From the NCBI RefSeq assembly GCF_014302995.1, contig NZ_CP060295.1:3091501-3155500 (forward strand): a stretch of 64,000 bases of DNA, read 5' to 3'. This DNA comes from Variovorax sp. PAMC26660 (GTDB lineage: Bacteria; Pseudomonadota; Gammaproteobacteria; Burkholderiales; Burkholderiaceae_C). This document shows positions 16,988-25,481 of this stretch, piece after piece. The number at the start of each line of letters is the position of its first letter. Position 1 is the stretch's first letter. The position numbers and the translations under genes were made by a program. The notes beneath the pieces are model-generated. The model was not told the origin of the DNA, did no database searches, and saw nothing but the letters and a program-made list of their open reading frames with translations.

Positions 16988-18586
16988 ATGAAGCAAGGGC
17001 TGTCCCTTCGCGTCTCGCAGCATCTCGCGCTCACACCCCAGCTGCAGCAGTCGATCCGTCTGCTGCAGCTCTCCACGCTCGAACTGAGCCAGGAGGTGGA
17101 GCAGATGCTCGACGAGAACCCGTTCCTCGAACGCACCGCCGAAGAAGCGGCGCGTGAGGAGTTCGGGCTCGATGCCGTCGACACGCCGGTCCAGCGCGAC
17201 GAGGCAGGCGAAGCCGCCGAAAGCGAATTCGCCTCGGCGCCCACCAGCAGCACGAGCACCGCGTCCACCGAGACCAGCACCCCGGGCGAATCCGACGGCC
17301 CCGCCGCCGAGATCGCCGAGCGCGAGCCCGACTGGGAAGGCGACGGCACCGTCGACATGGCACCGGACGACAGCGAGTGGGGCAGCGATGCACCCGCGCG
17401 ACAGAACAACCTGGGCAACGACGAGCGCGCCGACGCCACCGAACTCGCACGCAGCCAGGAGTCGCTGCAATCGTTCCTGCACCGCCAGGCGCTGAGCCTG
17501 CGCCTGAACGAAAACGACTGCGCCGCGCTGCGCTTCCTGATCGAGTCGCTCAACGACGACGGCTACCTCGAAGACTCGCTGCCTGCCTTGGCTTCGGGCC
17601 TCGCGGGCGACGACAACGATCAGTTCGACGACCTCGTGCACCACTTTCAGGTGGCGCTGGGCCTGCTGCAGAGCTTGGAGCCCGTGGGCGTGGGCGCGCG
17701 CGACCTGGGCGAATGCCTGGGCATCCAGTTGCGCGCACTGGCTGCCGAAGACCGCGACATGGACGAAGCGCAGGCGCAGGTCTACAAGATCGCCATTGCC
17801 ATCTGCAAGCAGCCGATGGAGCTGCTCGCGCGACGCGACTTCAAGCGGCTGGCCACGCTCACCCGCAGCAACGAGGAGCTGGTGCGCTCGGCGCTGCAGG
17901 TCATTGCGCGGCTCGAACCCAAGCCGGGGCGCCGCTTTGTCGACGTCGAGCGCAACATCGTCATTCCCGACGTGATCGTCACCAAGACCGGACGCGGCAC
18001 CGGCATCAAGTTTCGCGTCATGCTGAACCCCGAGGTGATGCCGCGCCTGCGCGTGCACGACATCTATGCTGGCGCGCTCAAGGCGCACAAGGGCGAGGGC
18101 AGCCAGGCGCTGTCGCAGCGTCTGCAGGAGGCGCGCTGGTTCATCAAGAACATCCAGCAGCGCTTCGACACCATCCTGCGCGTGAGCAATGCCATCGTCG
18201 AACGGCAAAAGAGCTACTTCGTGCACGGCGAACTCGCGATGCGGCCGCTGGTGCTGCGCGAGATTGCCGACGAACTGGGGCTGCACGAGTCGACCATCTC
18301 GCGCGTGACCACCGCCAAGTACATGTCCACGCCTTTCGGCACGGTCGAGCTCAAGTATTTCTTCGGCTCTGCGCTGGGCACCGAGACCGGCGGCAACGCA
18401 TCGAGCACCGCGGTGCGCGCGCTCATCAAGCAGTTCGTGACCTCCGAGAGCATCAAGAAGCCGCTGTCGGACAGCCAGATCTCCGAGATGCTGAAGGAAC
18501 AAGGCATCGAATGCGCGCGGCGCACGGTGGCCAAGTACCGCGAAGCGCTGCGCATCGCGCCCGCGAACCTGCGCAAAGCCCTGTAG
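16988..18586 (+). CDS. rpoN: RNA polymerase sigma-54 factor RpoN
   Basis: Alternative sigma factor for -24/-12 promoters, needing AAA+ activators. 532 aa. Region I is at the N-terminus (KQGLSLRVSQHLALTPQLQQ, then LLQLSTLELSQEVEQMLDENPFLE), followed by an acidic region II (~60-150), the core-binding and HTH regions (ESTISRVTTAKYM), and the C-terminal RpoN box ARRTVAKYREAL. It belongs to the lptA-lptB-rpoN transcript. The usual downstream neighbours hpf and ptsN are absent; a phospholipase D lipoprotein follows after 10 bp. Confidence 0.97.
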   Translation: MKQGLSLRVSQHLALTPQLQQSIRLLQLSTLELSQEVEQMLDENPFLERTAEEAAREEFGLDAVDTPVQRDEAGEAAESEFASAPTSSTSTASTETSTPGESDGPAAEIAEREPDWEGDGTVDMAPDDSEWGSDAPARQNNLGNDERADATELARSQESLQSFLHRQALSLRLNENDCAALRFLIESLNDDGYLEDSLPALASGLAGDDNDQFDDLVHHFQVALGLLQSLEPVGVGARDLGECLGIQLRALAAEDRDMDEAQAQVYKIAIAICKQPMELLARRDFKRLATLTRSNEELVRSALQVIARLEPKPGRRFVDVERNIVIPDVIVTKTGRGTGIKFRVMLNPEVMPRLRVHDIYAGALKAHKGEGSQALSQRLQEARWFIKNIQQRFDTILRVSNAIVERQKSYFVHGELAMRPLVLREIADELGLHESTISRVTTAKYMSTPFGTVELKYFFGSALGTETGGNASSTAVRALIKQFVTSESIKKPLSDSQISEMLKEQGIECARRTVAKYREALRIAPANLRKAL

Positions 18587-18596
18587 AAGACCGCCA

Positions 18597-20210
18597 ATGG
18601 CCCATCGCCCACGGAGCCGCCTGCTGTCGCGCTGTGGACGTTGGGTCTTTTTCCTGGCGGTGGTGTCGCTGTTCGCCGGCTGCGCCAACTTGCCCGACGA
18701 GGCGCCGCGCCCACCCACCAAGGCCATGGCCGCATCGACCGACACCGCGCTCGGCAAGATCGCGCTGGCTTCCCAGCCCGACCCCGATCTGAGCGGCTTT
18801 CGCCTGATGCCGGGCGGCGACTTTGCCTTCGACACCCGCATCCAGTTGGCGCGCCGCGCCCAGCGCACGCTCGACGTGCAGTACTACCAGATCGAGAACG
18901 ACGAGACCGGCCGCTACCTGCTGCGCACCCTGCGCGACGCGGCCCAGCGCGGCGTGCGGGTGCGCCTGCTGATGGACGACCTCTACACCTCGGGCGAAGA
19001 CGAACTGCTGCTCGGCCTGGCCGCCACGCCGAATGTCGAGCTGCGCCTGTTCAACCCGTTTCCGGCCGGGCGCGGCAGCCTGCTCAAGCGCTTCACTGCG
19101 TCGCTGTTCGATTTCGAGCGGGTCAACCGCCGCATGCACAACAAGCTGTTCATCGCCGATGGCGCGATGGCGGTGGCGGGCGGGCGCAACATCGGCAACC
19201 AGTACTTCACGCGCACCTCGGGCGAGAACTTCATCGACCTCGACACCTTCGTCGCCGGCGCGCTGGTGCCACGCCTGGGCAGCCTGTTCGACCAGTACTG
19301 GAACAGCGTCTACGTGCGGCCGATCCAGTCGGTGGTGGCGAGCGGCCTGTCGCGCGAAGAACTGCAAAAACGCTTCGATGTCGCCACCGGCCCTGCCACC
19401 ACGCCGCCCCCGCCGAAGCCCGCGCCCAACGACCTGCTCGGCTACAGCCCCATGGTCGAAAACCTCGACGCCGGCAAGCTCGACCTGATCTGGACCACCG
19501 CCGAGGCCTACGCCGATTCACCCGACCGCGTGATCGGCAAGACGGCGTCGTACGGCGGCGTGCCGCTGCTGGACGTCGACAGCGTGCGCTACAACGTGGT
19601 CGAGCAGATGCGCCGCGCGCGCTCCGAAGTGACCATCGTTTCGCCCTACCTGATCCCGGGTGCCACGGGGCTCGATGTGATGCGCGAGATCCGCGGGCGC
19701 AACGTGAAGATCAGTGTCGTCACCAACTCGCTGGCCGCCACCGACGAGCCGCTGGTCCACACCGCCTACCGGCGCTACCGGCCGGACATGCTCAAGCTGG
19801 GCGTCGACCTCTACGAACTGAGTTCGACGCGCACGCGGCGCAGCGTGCGGCTGGGGCTGTTCGGCACCTCGATCGGGCGGCTGCACGCCAAGTCGGCCGT
19901 GATCGACCAGCGCATCCTGTTCGTCGGCTCGATGAATTTCGATCCGCGCTCCGAGTCGCACAACACCGAGATCGGGCTGTTCATCCGCAGCCCCGAGATG
20001 GCGCAGCAGACGCTCAAGCTGATCGACGTCCTCAAGCAGCAGGGCGCCTACCGGCTGCGCTTTGCCGAAGGCAGCGACGGCTCGCGCATCGAGTGGGTCA
20101 GCGAAGACGCCGGGCAGACCACCGTGCTCCACGAAGAGCCCGATTCGGGCTTCTGGGACCGCACCATGCTCGAACTGCTGGCGCCGCTCACGCCCGAGAG
20201 CCTGCTGTAG
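18597..20210 (+). CDS. Phospholipase D-family lipoprotein (ClsC-like)
   Basis: Predicted phospholipase D superfamily enzyme, possibly a cardiolipin synthase of the ClsC type. 537 aa. An N-terminal hydrophobic segment ends in the lipobox FAGC (Cys ~28), pointing to a lipid anchor. Two HKD motifs are complete: MHNKLFIADGAMAVAGGRN (~180) and LHAKSAVIDQRILFVGSMN (~427), the latter followed by DPRSESHNTEIGLF. It starts 10 bp after rpoN, so it may share the lpt-rpoN transcript, which would fit an envelope role. Whether it makes cardiolipin or hydrolyses lipids cannot be told from sequence. Confidence 0.9.
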   Translation: MAHRPRSRLLSRCGRWVFFLAVVSLFAGCANLPDEAPRPPTKAMAASTDTALGKIALASQPDPDLSGFRLMPGGDFAFDTRIQLARRAQRTLDVQYYQIENDETGRYLLRTLRDAAQRGVRVRLLMDDLYTSGEDELLLGLAATPNVELRLFNPFPAGRGSLLKRFTASLFDFERVNRRMHNKLFIADGAMAVAGGRNIGNQYFTRTSGENFIDLDTFVAGALVPRLGSLFDQYWNSVYVRPIQSVVASGLSREELQKRFDVATGPATTPPPPKPAPNDLLGYSPMVENLDAGKLDLIWTTAEAYADSPDRVIGKTASYGGVPLLDVDSVRYNVVEQMRRARSEVTIVSPYLIPGATGLDVMREIRGRNVKISVVTNSLAATDEPLVHTAYRRYRPDMLKLGVDLYELSSTRTRRSVRLGLFGTSIGRLHAKSAVIDQRILFVGSMNFDPRSESHNTEIGLFIRSPEMAQQTLKLIDVLKQQGAYRLRFAEGSDGSRIEWVSEDAGQTTVLHEEPDSGFWDRTMLELLAPLTPESLL

Positions 20211-20223
20211 ACGCCCCCGGCGT

Positions 20224-20865
20224 TCAGCCGCCGCGCACGGCCGACCAGACCAGCCGCAGGCCCAGCAGGCCCATCACGCCGCCGGCCGCCCGGTCGATCC
20301 AGGTCTTGTAGCGCAGGTAGGCCGAGCGCGGCGCTGCCGAGGACAGCGCCAGCGCGACGATGGTGTACCAGCCGGTCTCGATGCAGAAGATGACCGCCGG
20401 CACCGCCAGCGCCAGCACCAGCGGCACCTCGCGCGGCAGGAAGGCCGCGAAGATGCTCGCGTACACCACCGCCGTCTTGGGGTTGCTGACCTGCGTGGCC
20501 AGGCCCAGCAGGAAGGTGCGCCCGCCCCGGCCCTGCTGGCGCGGGGATGTGCCGGCGTCCTGCGCCACGTCCAGCGGCTGTCGCGCGCCGCGCCAGATCC
20601 GGATGCCCAGGTAGATGAGGTAGGCGCCGCCAAAACCCTTGATGGCCAGATACAGGCCGGGCACCGCCAGGAACGCGGCCTGCAGGCCGGCCATCGCGGC
20701 GATCGCGAAGACCATGCCGCCCGCGCCCATGCCCAGTGCCGCCGCCAAGCCGTCGCCGCGCGAGGCCACGGCGGTGCGCGCCACCATGACGAAACTGGGG
20801 CCCGGGCTCATCGCGCCCACGGCCATGGCGCCGGCGATGCCGAGCAGGGAAAGGGTGTTGTCCAT
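20224..20865 (-). CDS. LysE-family exporter
   Basis: Inner-membrane amino-acid or metabolite exporter of the LysE/RhtB family. 213 aa with about six transmembrane segments. The family motif is seen as VGAMSPGPSFVMVAR near the N-terminus, and the second as LLGLATQVSNPKTAVVYASIFA. The ATG at 20865 has CAGGAG about 10 bases upstream; an 18-codon in-frame extension is hydrophilic and is rejected. It converges with the phospholipase D gene (13 bp apart). Substrate unknown. Confidence 0.92.
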   Translation of the reverse strand: MDNTLSLLGIAGAMAVGAMSPGPSFVMVARTAVASRGDGLAAALGMGAGGMVFAIAAMAGLQAAFLAVPGLYLAIKGFGGAYLIYLGIRIWRGARQPLDVAQDAGTSPRQQGRGGRTFLLGLATQVSNPKTAVVYASIFAAFLPREVPLVLALAVPAVIFCIETGWYTIVALALSSAAPRSAYLRYKTWIDRAAGGVMGLLGLRLVWSAVRGG

Positions 20866-20904
20866 CGGGTCTGACTCCTGGGATGCCTTGAAAAGCGCGA
20901 ACAG

Positions 20905-20920
20905 CGTGCAGAAATGCACG
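20905..20920. promoter_or_regulatory. Palindrome upstream of lysE-type gene
   Basis: Perfect inverted repeat CGTGCA-GAAA-TGCACG, 40 bp upstream of the LysE-type start, next to an AT-rich promoter-like stretch that also has AAAGTA/TACTTT arms (about 20936-20959). A regulator site is plausible; no adjacent regulator gene was found. Confidence 0.35.
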
Positions 20921-21008
20921 TTGATCGGAGATTGAAAAGTAAACTATAAGTAGTACTTTGATATCTTTTGTTTTACATTTTCTGCATCGGACTACCGCGG
21001 TGCAAAAA

Positions 21009-21260
21009 ATGAAAAATCTTCTACTCCTCGCTGTCTGGGCCATGGTCCTGTCGTTCCTGCTGAGCTTTTTCTACTGGAACGATGCACCGCTTTCCGAGCA
21101 ACTGATCTTCGGCGCGGTGATGACTGTTGTCACCGGTGCCTGGATGCTTGCTTTGCTGAATCTTCCGCGTGCGGTCATCGCCGTTCGCCAGCGGCTGAAG
21201 TCGTCCAGGGCCAGCGCGGGCCACCTCGGACGGAACGCCCGCAAAAGCGTCGTCAGGTAA
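21009..21260 (+). CDS. Small hypothetical membrane protein
   Basis: A possible 83-aa protein with two hydrophobic segments (NLLLLAVWAMVLSFLLSFF at ~3-21 and IFGAVMTVVTGAWMLALL at ~36-53) and a basic cytoplasmic tail rich in Arg, Lys and Ser. I do not recognise a family. An AT-rich promoter-like stretch precedes it. Codon third positions are GC-rich like real genes here except in the first ~15 codons. It sits alone between divergent lysE and convergent yceI. Moderate confidence that it is expressed. Confidence 0.5.
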   Translation: MKNLLLLAVWAMVLSFLLSFFYWNDAPLSEQLIFGAVMTVVTGAWMLALLNLPRAVIAVRQRLKSSRASAGHLGRNARKSVVR

Positions 21261-21289
21261 GCAACGCCCCGCGGGCACGCCGGGAGCGG

Positions 21290-21919
21290 CTACGGCTGAA
21301 TGTTGACCGCTTCCACCTGCACCAGCAATTTCACCTTGTTTTCAAAGCCGAAATTCAGGCCCCAGGTAATTCCCCAGTCGCTGCGCTCCACCGTGGTCTC
21401 GAAGTCGCCGCCGCACACCTGGCGATTGATCAGCGGGCTCAGGTAGCAGTTGAAACGCACGGCCTTCAGCGTCACCGGCCGTGTCTGGCCCATCAGGGTG
21501 AGCGTGCCTGGCACGTCGACCACCTTGTCACCGCTGAAGTCGATGCGATCGGCCACGAAGCGGCCGGTCGGAAACTCCGCTACGTTGAAGAAATCCTTGC
21601 TCTGTACATGCCGGTTGAGCAGGTCGACGCCGGTGTTGATGGAGCTGATGTCCATCGTGATGTCCACCTTGCCGCTGCTGCCGGTGCCGTCGATCTTCAC
21701 CGAGCCGTCCTTCGTGCTGAAGCGTCCCCGGTTGGTGGTGGTGCCGTAGTGGCCCATCTCGTACATCACGAAGGTGTGCGTGGGGTCGACCACGTAGTTG
21801 GCGTTCTTCGCCGGGCCACCCGCGGGCTTGGCGGCGACTGCCGGCGCGGTGTATTCCTGTGCCGTGGCCAGCGTGACGGCCGCGGCCGAGAGCGCCGCTG
21901 CAATAAGGAGCTTTTTCAT
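21290..21919 (-). CDS. YceI-family periplasmic protein
   Basis: Lipocalin-like periplasmic YceI protein, 209 aa, expected to bind an isoprenoid-type ligand. The signal peptide is MKKLLIAAALSAAAVTLA with cleavage after ATA. Family features: YVVDPTHTFVMYEMGHYG, FSTKDGSVKIDG, VDITMDISSINTGVDLLNRHV, and the C-terminal SDWGITWGLNFG. ATG 21919 places the signal peptide at the N-terminus; ATG 21940 would add MTSTSIA. It is the third gene of a b561-YceI-YceI run, separated by 71 bp from the second. Confidence 0.92.
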   Translation of the reverse strand: MKKLLIAAALSAAAVTLATAQEYTAPAVAAKPAGGPAKNANYVVDPTHTFVMYEMGHYGTTTNRGRFSTKDGSVKIDGTGSSGKVDITMDISSINTGVDLLNRHVQSKDFFNVAEFPTGRFVADRIDFSGDKVVDVPGTLTLMGQTRPVTLKAVRFNCYLSPLINRQVCGGDFETTVERSDWGITWGLNFGFENKVKLLVQVEAVNIQP

Positions 21920-21990
21920 GGCGATGGATGTGGAGGTCATGAAAGCGTTCTGGTGAGTGAGGGGTGTACAGGCCGGCCCGGTCAGGCGCT

Positions 21991-22578
21991 TCACAGGGGC
22001 CCGAAGCCCGCGAGCGTGAGCTTGAAGCGCACCTGCACCTCGTTGGCGACCACCGAGGTGTCGGTCCATTCGCCGTCGCCCACCTTGTAGTCGAGCCGCT
22101 GGATCGTAAAGCTTCCGGTGGCCACCGCGTAGTTGCCGCCGGCCGCCACGATGCCGACCGGCACCGTCACATGGCGCGCCACGCCCTTGATGGTGAGCTT
22201 GCCCGCCATCTCGAACTTGCCGTCGCCCAGCGCGTGGATGGCGCTCGACTGGAAGCTCGCCTGCGGAAAGTGCGCGGCATCGAACCACGGCTGCTTGGGC
22301 AACTCGGCATCGCTCATGGGCACGCCGAAGCCGGCGCTGGCCGTGTCGATCTGCAGCGCGACCGTGCCGCCCTCGGGCTTCCTCGGATCGAAGGCGACCT
22401 GCGCATCGAACTTCTTGAAGCTGCCTTCCACCGGCACGCCCATCTGCTTGCTGACGAAGGTGATCTGGCTCGTGTCCGCCACCAGCCGCGTGGCCGCCGG
22501 TTCGGCGCCCACGGGCATTGCCGCGGTGAATGCGAGCGCGAGCGCCGCGAAGGGCAGTAGACGGGAGAGGCGCTTCAT
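21991..22578 (-). CDS. YceI-family periplasmic protein
   Basis: Second YceI protein, 195 aa, with a signal peptide (LSRLLPFAALALAFTAA, cleavage after VGA). It reads TRLVADTSQITFVSKQMGVPVEGSFKK-like at the N-terminus and PKQPWFDAAHFPQASF in the middle, the usual YceI core. Its ATG overlaps the stop codon of the cytochrome b561 gene (ATGA), so translation is coupled. It is only distantly similar to the adjacent YceI, so the pair is not a recent duplication. Confidence 0.93.
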   Translation of the reverse strand: MKRLSRLLPFAALALAFTAAMPVGAEPAATRLVADTSQITFVSKQMGVPVEGSFKKFDAQVAFDPRKPEGGTVALQIDTASAGFGVPMSDAELPKQPWFDAAHFPQASFQSSAIHALGDGKFEMAGKLTIKGVARHVTVPVGIVAAGGNYAVATGSFTIQRLDYKVGDGEWTDTSVVANEVQVRFKLTLAGFGPL

Positions 22579-23180
22579 CCGGCAGATTCCTTGCGTGGCG
22601 CAGGCCACATGCGTTTCAACAGACCGTCGCGGTCGATCCAGTGGTGCTTGAGCGCTGCCGCCACATGCAGCAGCGTGATGCCGGCCAGCGCGAACGCGCT
22701 GCCCTTGTGCAGCGGCTTGAGCACGGCCTCGGCGAAATCCTTGTCGAGCGGCACGAAGTCGGGCAGCGGCAGCACGCCGAACCAAACCACCGGCACACCG
22801 AGCGCCGAGCTGTAGGCCCAGCCCAGCAGCGGCACCGCGAAGAACAGCAGGTACATCAGCGCATGGCTGACCCGGTGCCCTGCGATCTGCCAGCCCGGCA
22901 TGGCCGCCGCCACGGGCGCGGGCAGCGCTGGCGGCGGGTGGCCCAGGCGCCACAGCAGCCGCAGCGCCGACAGCAGCAGGATGGTGACGCCGGCCCACTT
23001 GTGCCAGCTGTAGAGCTTCAGCCGCAGCGGGGAGAAGGGCAGGCCCGTCATGTACAGGCCCACGCCGAGCGAGCCCACGATCATGGCCGCCAGCAGCCAG
23101 TGCAGCACGATCGCGACCGTGCCATAGCGCAGCCTGCGCGCGTCGGCGGCGGGAAGGGGGGAGGGTGTGTCGGCGGACAT
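22575..23180 (-). CDS. Cytochrome b561
   Basis: Di-heme b-type cytochrome of the inner membrane, 201 aa with four transmembrane helices. Candidate heme-ligand histidines lie in IVLHWLLAAMIV, YSWHKWAGVTIL, GHRVSHALMYLL and LHKGSAFALAGITLLHVAAAL. It probably passes electrons between the quinone pool and a periplasmic partner. E. coli has the same pair (yceJ-yceI), and here two YceI proteins follow in one transcription unit. Upstream lies double-hairpin element copy 2, so its promoter must sit in the ~120 bp between. Confidence 0.93.
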   Translation of the reverse strand: MSADTPSPLPAADARRLRYGTVAIVLHWLLAAMIVGSLGVGLYMTGLPFSPLRLKLYSWHKWAGVTILLLSALRLLWRLGHPPPALPAPVAAAMPGWQIAGHRVSHALMYLLFFAVPLLGWAYSSALGVPVVWFGVLPLPDFVPLDKDFAEAVLKPLHKGSAFALAGITLLHVAAALKHHWIDRDGLLKRMWPAPRKESAG

Positions 23181-23303
23181 CGGGGGCAGGACCGGCGGCC
23201 TGTGCGCGGAGCATATCTCGGAAGCCCTTGACCCCGGTGCATGGGCCGTGCCAGGGCGCCTGTCTGTGGTCTATCCAGGTCAACGTTGTTTTTGGTGCTG
23301 CTG

Positions 23304-23554
23304 TTCAGGGCGTCGCTCACGCCGACACGGTGCTCTTTTTCGCGAATGTCCCCCGCTTCGCTCCTCCTTTATTTCGCGAAAAAGAGCCCCGTATCGACGT
23401 GAGCGTTGGACCGAGCGGTGGTTGATCGCAGGATCACCAGCAGCGTGCCCATGTGCGAATGACACCGGGTGCTCCCCGCAGCGAAATAAAGGAGGAGCGA
23501 AGCGGGGGACATTCGCGGAGGGGAGCTCCCGGTGTCATTCGCACTTGCCCTGAA
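23304..23554. repeat. Dispersed double-hairpin element, copy 2
   Basis: 251-bp copy. Ends TTCAGGGCG and GCCCTGAA. Left hairpin 23314-23346 with 23373-23405; right hairpin 23455-23477 with 23520-23542. The two loops contain 23341-23377 and 23481-23517, which are perfectly complementary over 37 nt. The right stem has a G-C pair where copies 1 and 3 have A-T. It occupies most of the 431-bp gap between the b561 start (23180) and the 3' end of the histidine kinase gene; 23181-23303 holds the b561 upstream region and nothing else I recognise. Confidence 0.9.
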
Positions 23555-23611
23555 CAACAGCGCCGCGAACCGAACCCCGCATGCATCTGCCCAAGGGGCT
23601 CGAACAAGCGC

Positions 23612-25399
23612 TCAGCCTTGTTGCTGCGCCCTCAGCAACACACCGCGCAGCTCGTCCGGCTGCACCGGCTTGCGCAGCGCATGCCAGCCGCGCTCGGCGG
23701 CCAGCCGCTGGGTGGCTTCGTTGATGTCGGCCGAGATCAGCGCGATGGTCAGCGACGGCTTTTGCCGTTGCAGCTTCTCGGCCAGCGCGATGCCGTCGAG
23801 CGCGCCCGGCAGCCGGATGTCGCACAGCGCCGCGTCGAGCGCATGCAGGTCGGCCAGCGCCAGCGCCTCGGCGGCACTGGCATAGACGCGCGGCGACGCC
23901 TCCCACTGCCGCAGCAGCGCGGACAGGCTGTCGGCAACCACTGCGTTGTCTTCCACCACCAGCACGGCGAGCCCGGGGCGCAGCGTGGGTGGCGTGTCGA
24001 CGCTGACGTGCGGCACAGGCGAGGGCTGGGTCACCACCACCGCATCACCCGAAGCCGCAGGCAACTCGAAGCTGAAGACCGAGCCCCGTCCCGGCGCCGA
24101 GCGCAACCCGACCTCGATGCCCAACTGCGCCGCCAGCCGCCGCACGATCGCCAGGCCCAGGCCGTGTCCGTGCTGCAGGTTGCGCTCCACATTGCCGATC
24201 TGCTCGAAGTCATTGAACACCCGCTCCTGCGAATCCGCCGCGATGCCGATGCCGCTGTCGCGCACCTCGACGCGCCAGGCTCGCTTGCCGCTGCGCCGGC
24301 GCGCCCGCACCGCCAGCAGCACCCGGCCGCGCGGCGTGAACTTGACAGCGTTGTCGACCAGGTTGGCAAGCACGCGGCGCAGTGACACCGCGTCGCTCCA
24401 GACGACGGTATCCGCCGGGCAACGCACCATCACTCGGCCATCGCCGGCCTGGCGCGCAAGCTCCTGCAGCAGCGGTGCCAGCGCCACCGCCACCGGCCGC
24501 AGCGGGTCGACGGCGGCCTCGATGCGGCCGATTTCGAGCAACTGGTTGGTCAGCCCCTCGAGCGCCTGCTGCGCGCGGGCCAGCGAGGCGACCGTGTACT
24601 GCACGGCCGGCATGTCCGCGCCACTTTGCAACTGCTGGCGCAGCACCTCGGCCTGCAGGCCGATGGCCATCACCGGCTGACGCAGGTCGTGGTTGGCGGC
24701 CGAGAAAAAACGCAGCCGCTCGGCCTGCGCCTGCTCGGAGGCGCGCAGTCCCGCCAGCGCCTGTTCGCGCAGCGTGCGCTCGTTCAGACGCAGGCCGATG
24801 TTTTCCTCGAGCTGGCGGGAACGCTCGGCCACCAGCTTCCACATCATCGCGATCAGGCCGATGCCGATGACGACCACCGCCACCATCATCGGCGCGCCCA
24901 GCCAGAGCCCCGTGAGGACCACCGGCGCCAGCAGCAGCGTGATCGCCAGTTGCGTGGCCGGCGTGTAGAACGACACCGAGAACGCCGACGACAGCGTCAT
25001 GCCCATCAGGATCAGGCCGAGCAGCAACTGCTGGTCGACGCGTTCCGGGTTGAACAGCAGCACGCCGGCCAACCCGTGCGCCAGCTCCCAGATGCCGGTG
25101 CGCAGCGTGTGGGTGCGCTGTGCGGCGCGCAGGCTCTCGGGCGTGAACGGGTCGGGCAGCCGCTGCGGGAAGAAGCCGCGCATCGCCGTCACCAGCGTGA
25201 CGAGCGCGATCCACACCAGCGCGCGCGACAGCGAGTACTGCCAGGCAAAGAGCGCTGCCACGCCGCAGTTGAGCAGGTACTGCACCAGCAGCACCGGCCC
25301 GATCGGCCGCACGGACAGCCGCAGCACCTCGCACTGGATCGCAAAGCCGTCGCCGCCGGGCGCGGCCGGGACAGCCATGGGGGCAGGGGTGGGAGTCAT
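23612..25399 (-). CDS. Hybrid sensor histidine kinase with receiver domain
   Basis: A 595-aa membrane sensor. Residues ~30-180 carry about six hydrophobic segments with no recognised periplasmic domain. A short linker helix leads to a HisKA domain with H-box HDLRQPV (~245), an HATPase domain (N-box NLVDNAVKFTPRG, G-boxes DSGIGIA and GHGLGLAIVRRL), and a C-terminal receiver (VVEDNAV, phospho-Asp in ALCDIRLPG, Lys in LRKPVQPDE). No response regulator gene is adjacent, so the output partner is unknown. ATG 25399 is chosen; a longer in-frame extension would cross the divergent promoter. Confidence 0.93.
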   Translation of the reverse strand: MTPTPAPMAVPAAPGGDGFAIQCEVLRLSVRPIGPVLLVQYLLNCGVAALFAWQYSLSRALVWIALVTLVTAMRGFFPQRLPDPFTPESLRAAQRTHTLRTGIWELAHGLAGVLLFNPERVDQQLLLGLILMGMTLSSAFSVSFYTPATQLAITLLLAPVVLTGLWLGAPMMVAVVVIGIGLIAMMWKLVAERSRQLEENIGLRLNERTLREQALAGLRASEQAQAERLRFFSAANHDLRQPVMAIGLQAEVLRQQLQSGADMPAVQYTVASLARAQQALEGLTNQLLEIGRIEAAVDPLRPVAVALAPLLQELARQAGDGRVMVRCPADTVVWSDAVSLRRVLANLVDNAVKFTPRGRVLLAVRARRRSGKRAWRVEVRDSGIGIAADSQERVFNDFEQIGNVERNLQHGHGLGLAIVRRLAAQLGIEVGLRSAPGRGSVFSFELPAASGDAVVVTQPSPVPHVSVDTPPTLRPGLAVLVVEDNAVVADSLSALLRQWEASPRVYASAAEALALADLHALDAALCDIRLPGALDGIALAEKLQRQKPSLTIALISADINEATQRLAAERGWHALRKPVQPDELRGVLLRAQQQG

Positions 25400-25481
25400 G
25401 GGCGAATCGACTATATAGAGAAGCACCGTGACGCGGCGACAATGGAGGCCCCTAGTCGGGCTTCCCGATGGCCAACTTTCC
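25400..25481. promoter_or_regulatory. Divergent promoter region, kinase / methyltransferase
   Basis: 82-bp gap between divergent starts with a TATATAG-like -10 candidate near 25410-25417. No operator palindrome is evident. Confidence 0.35.
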
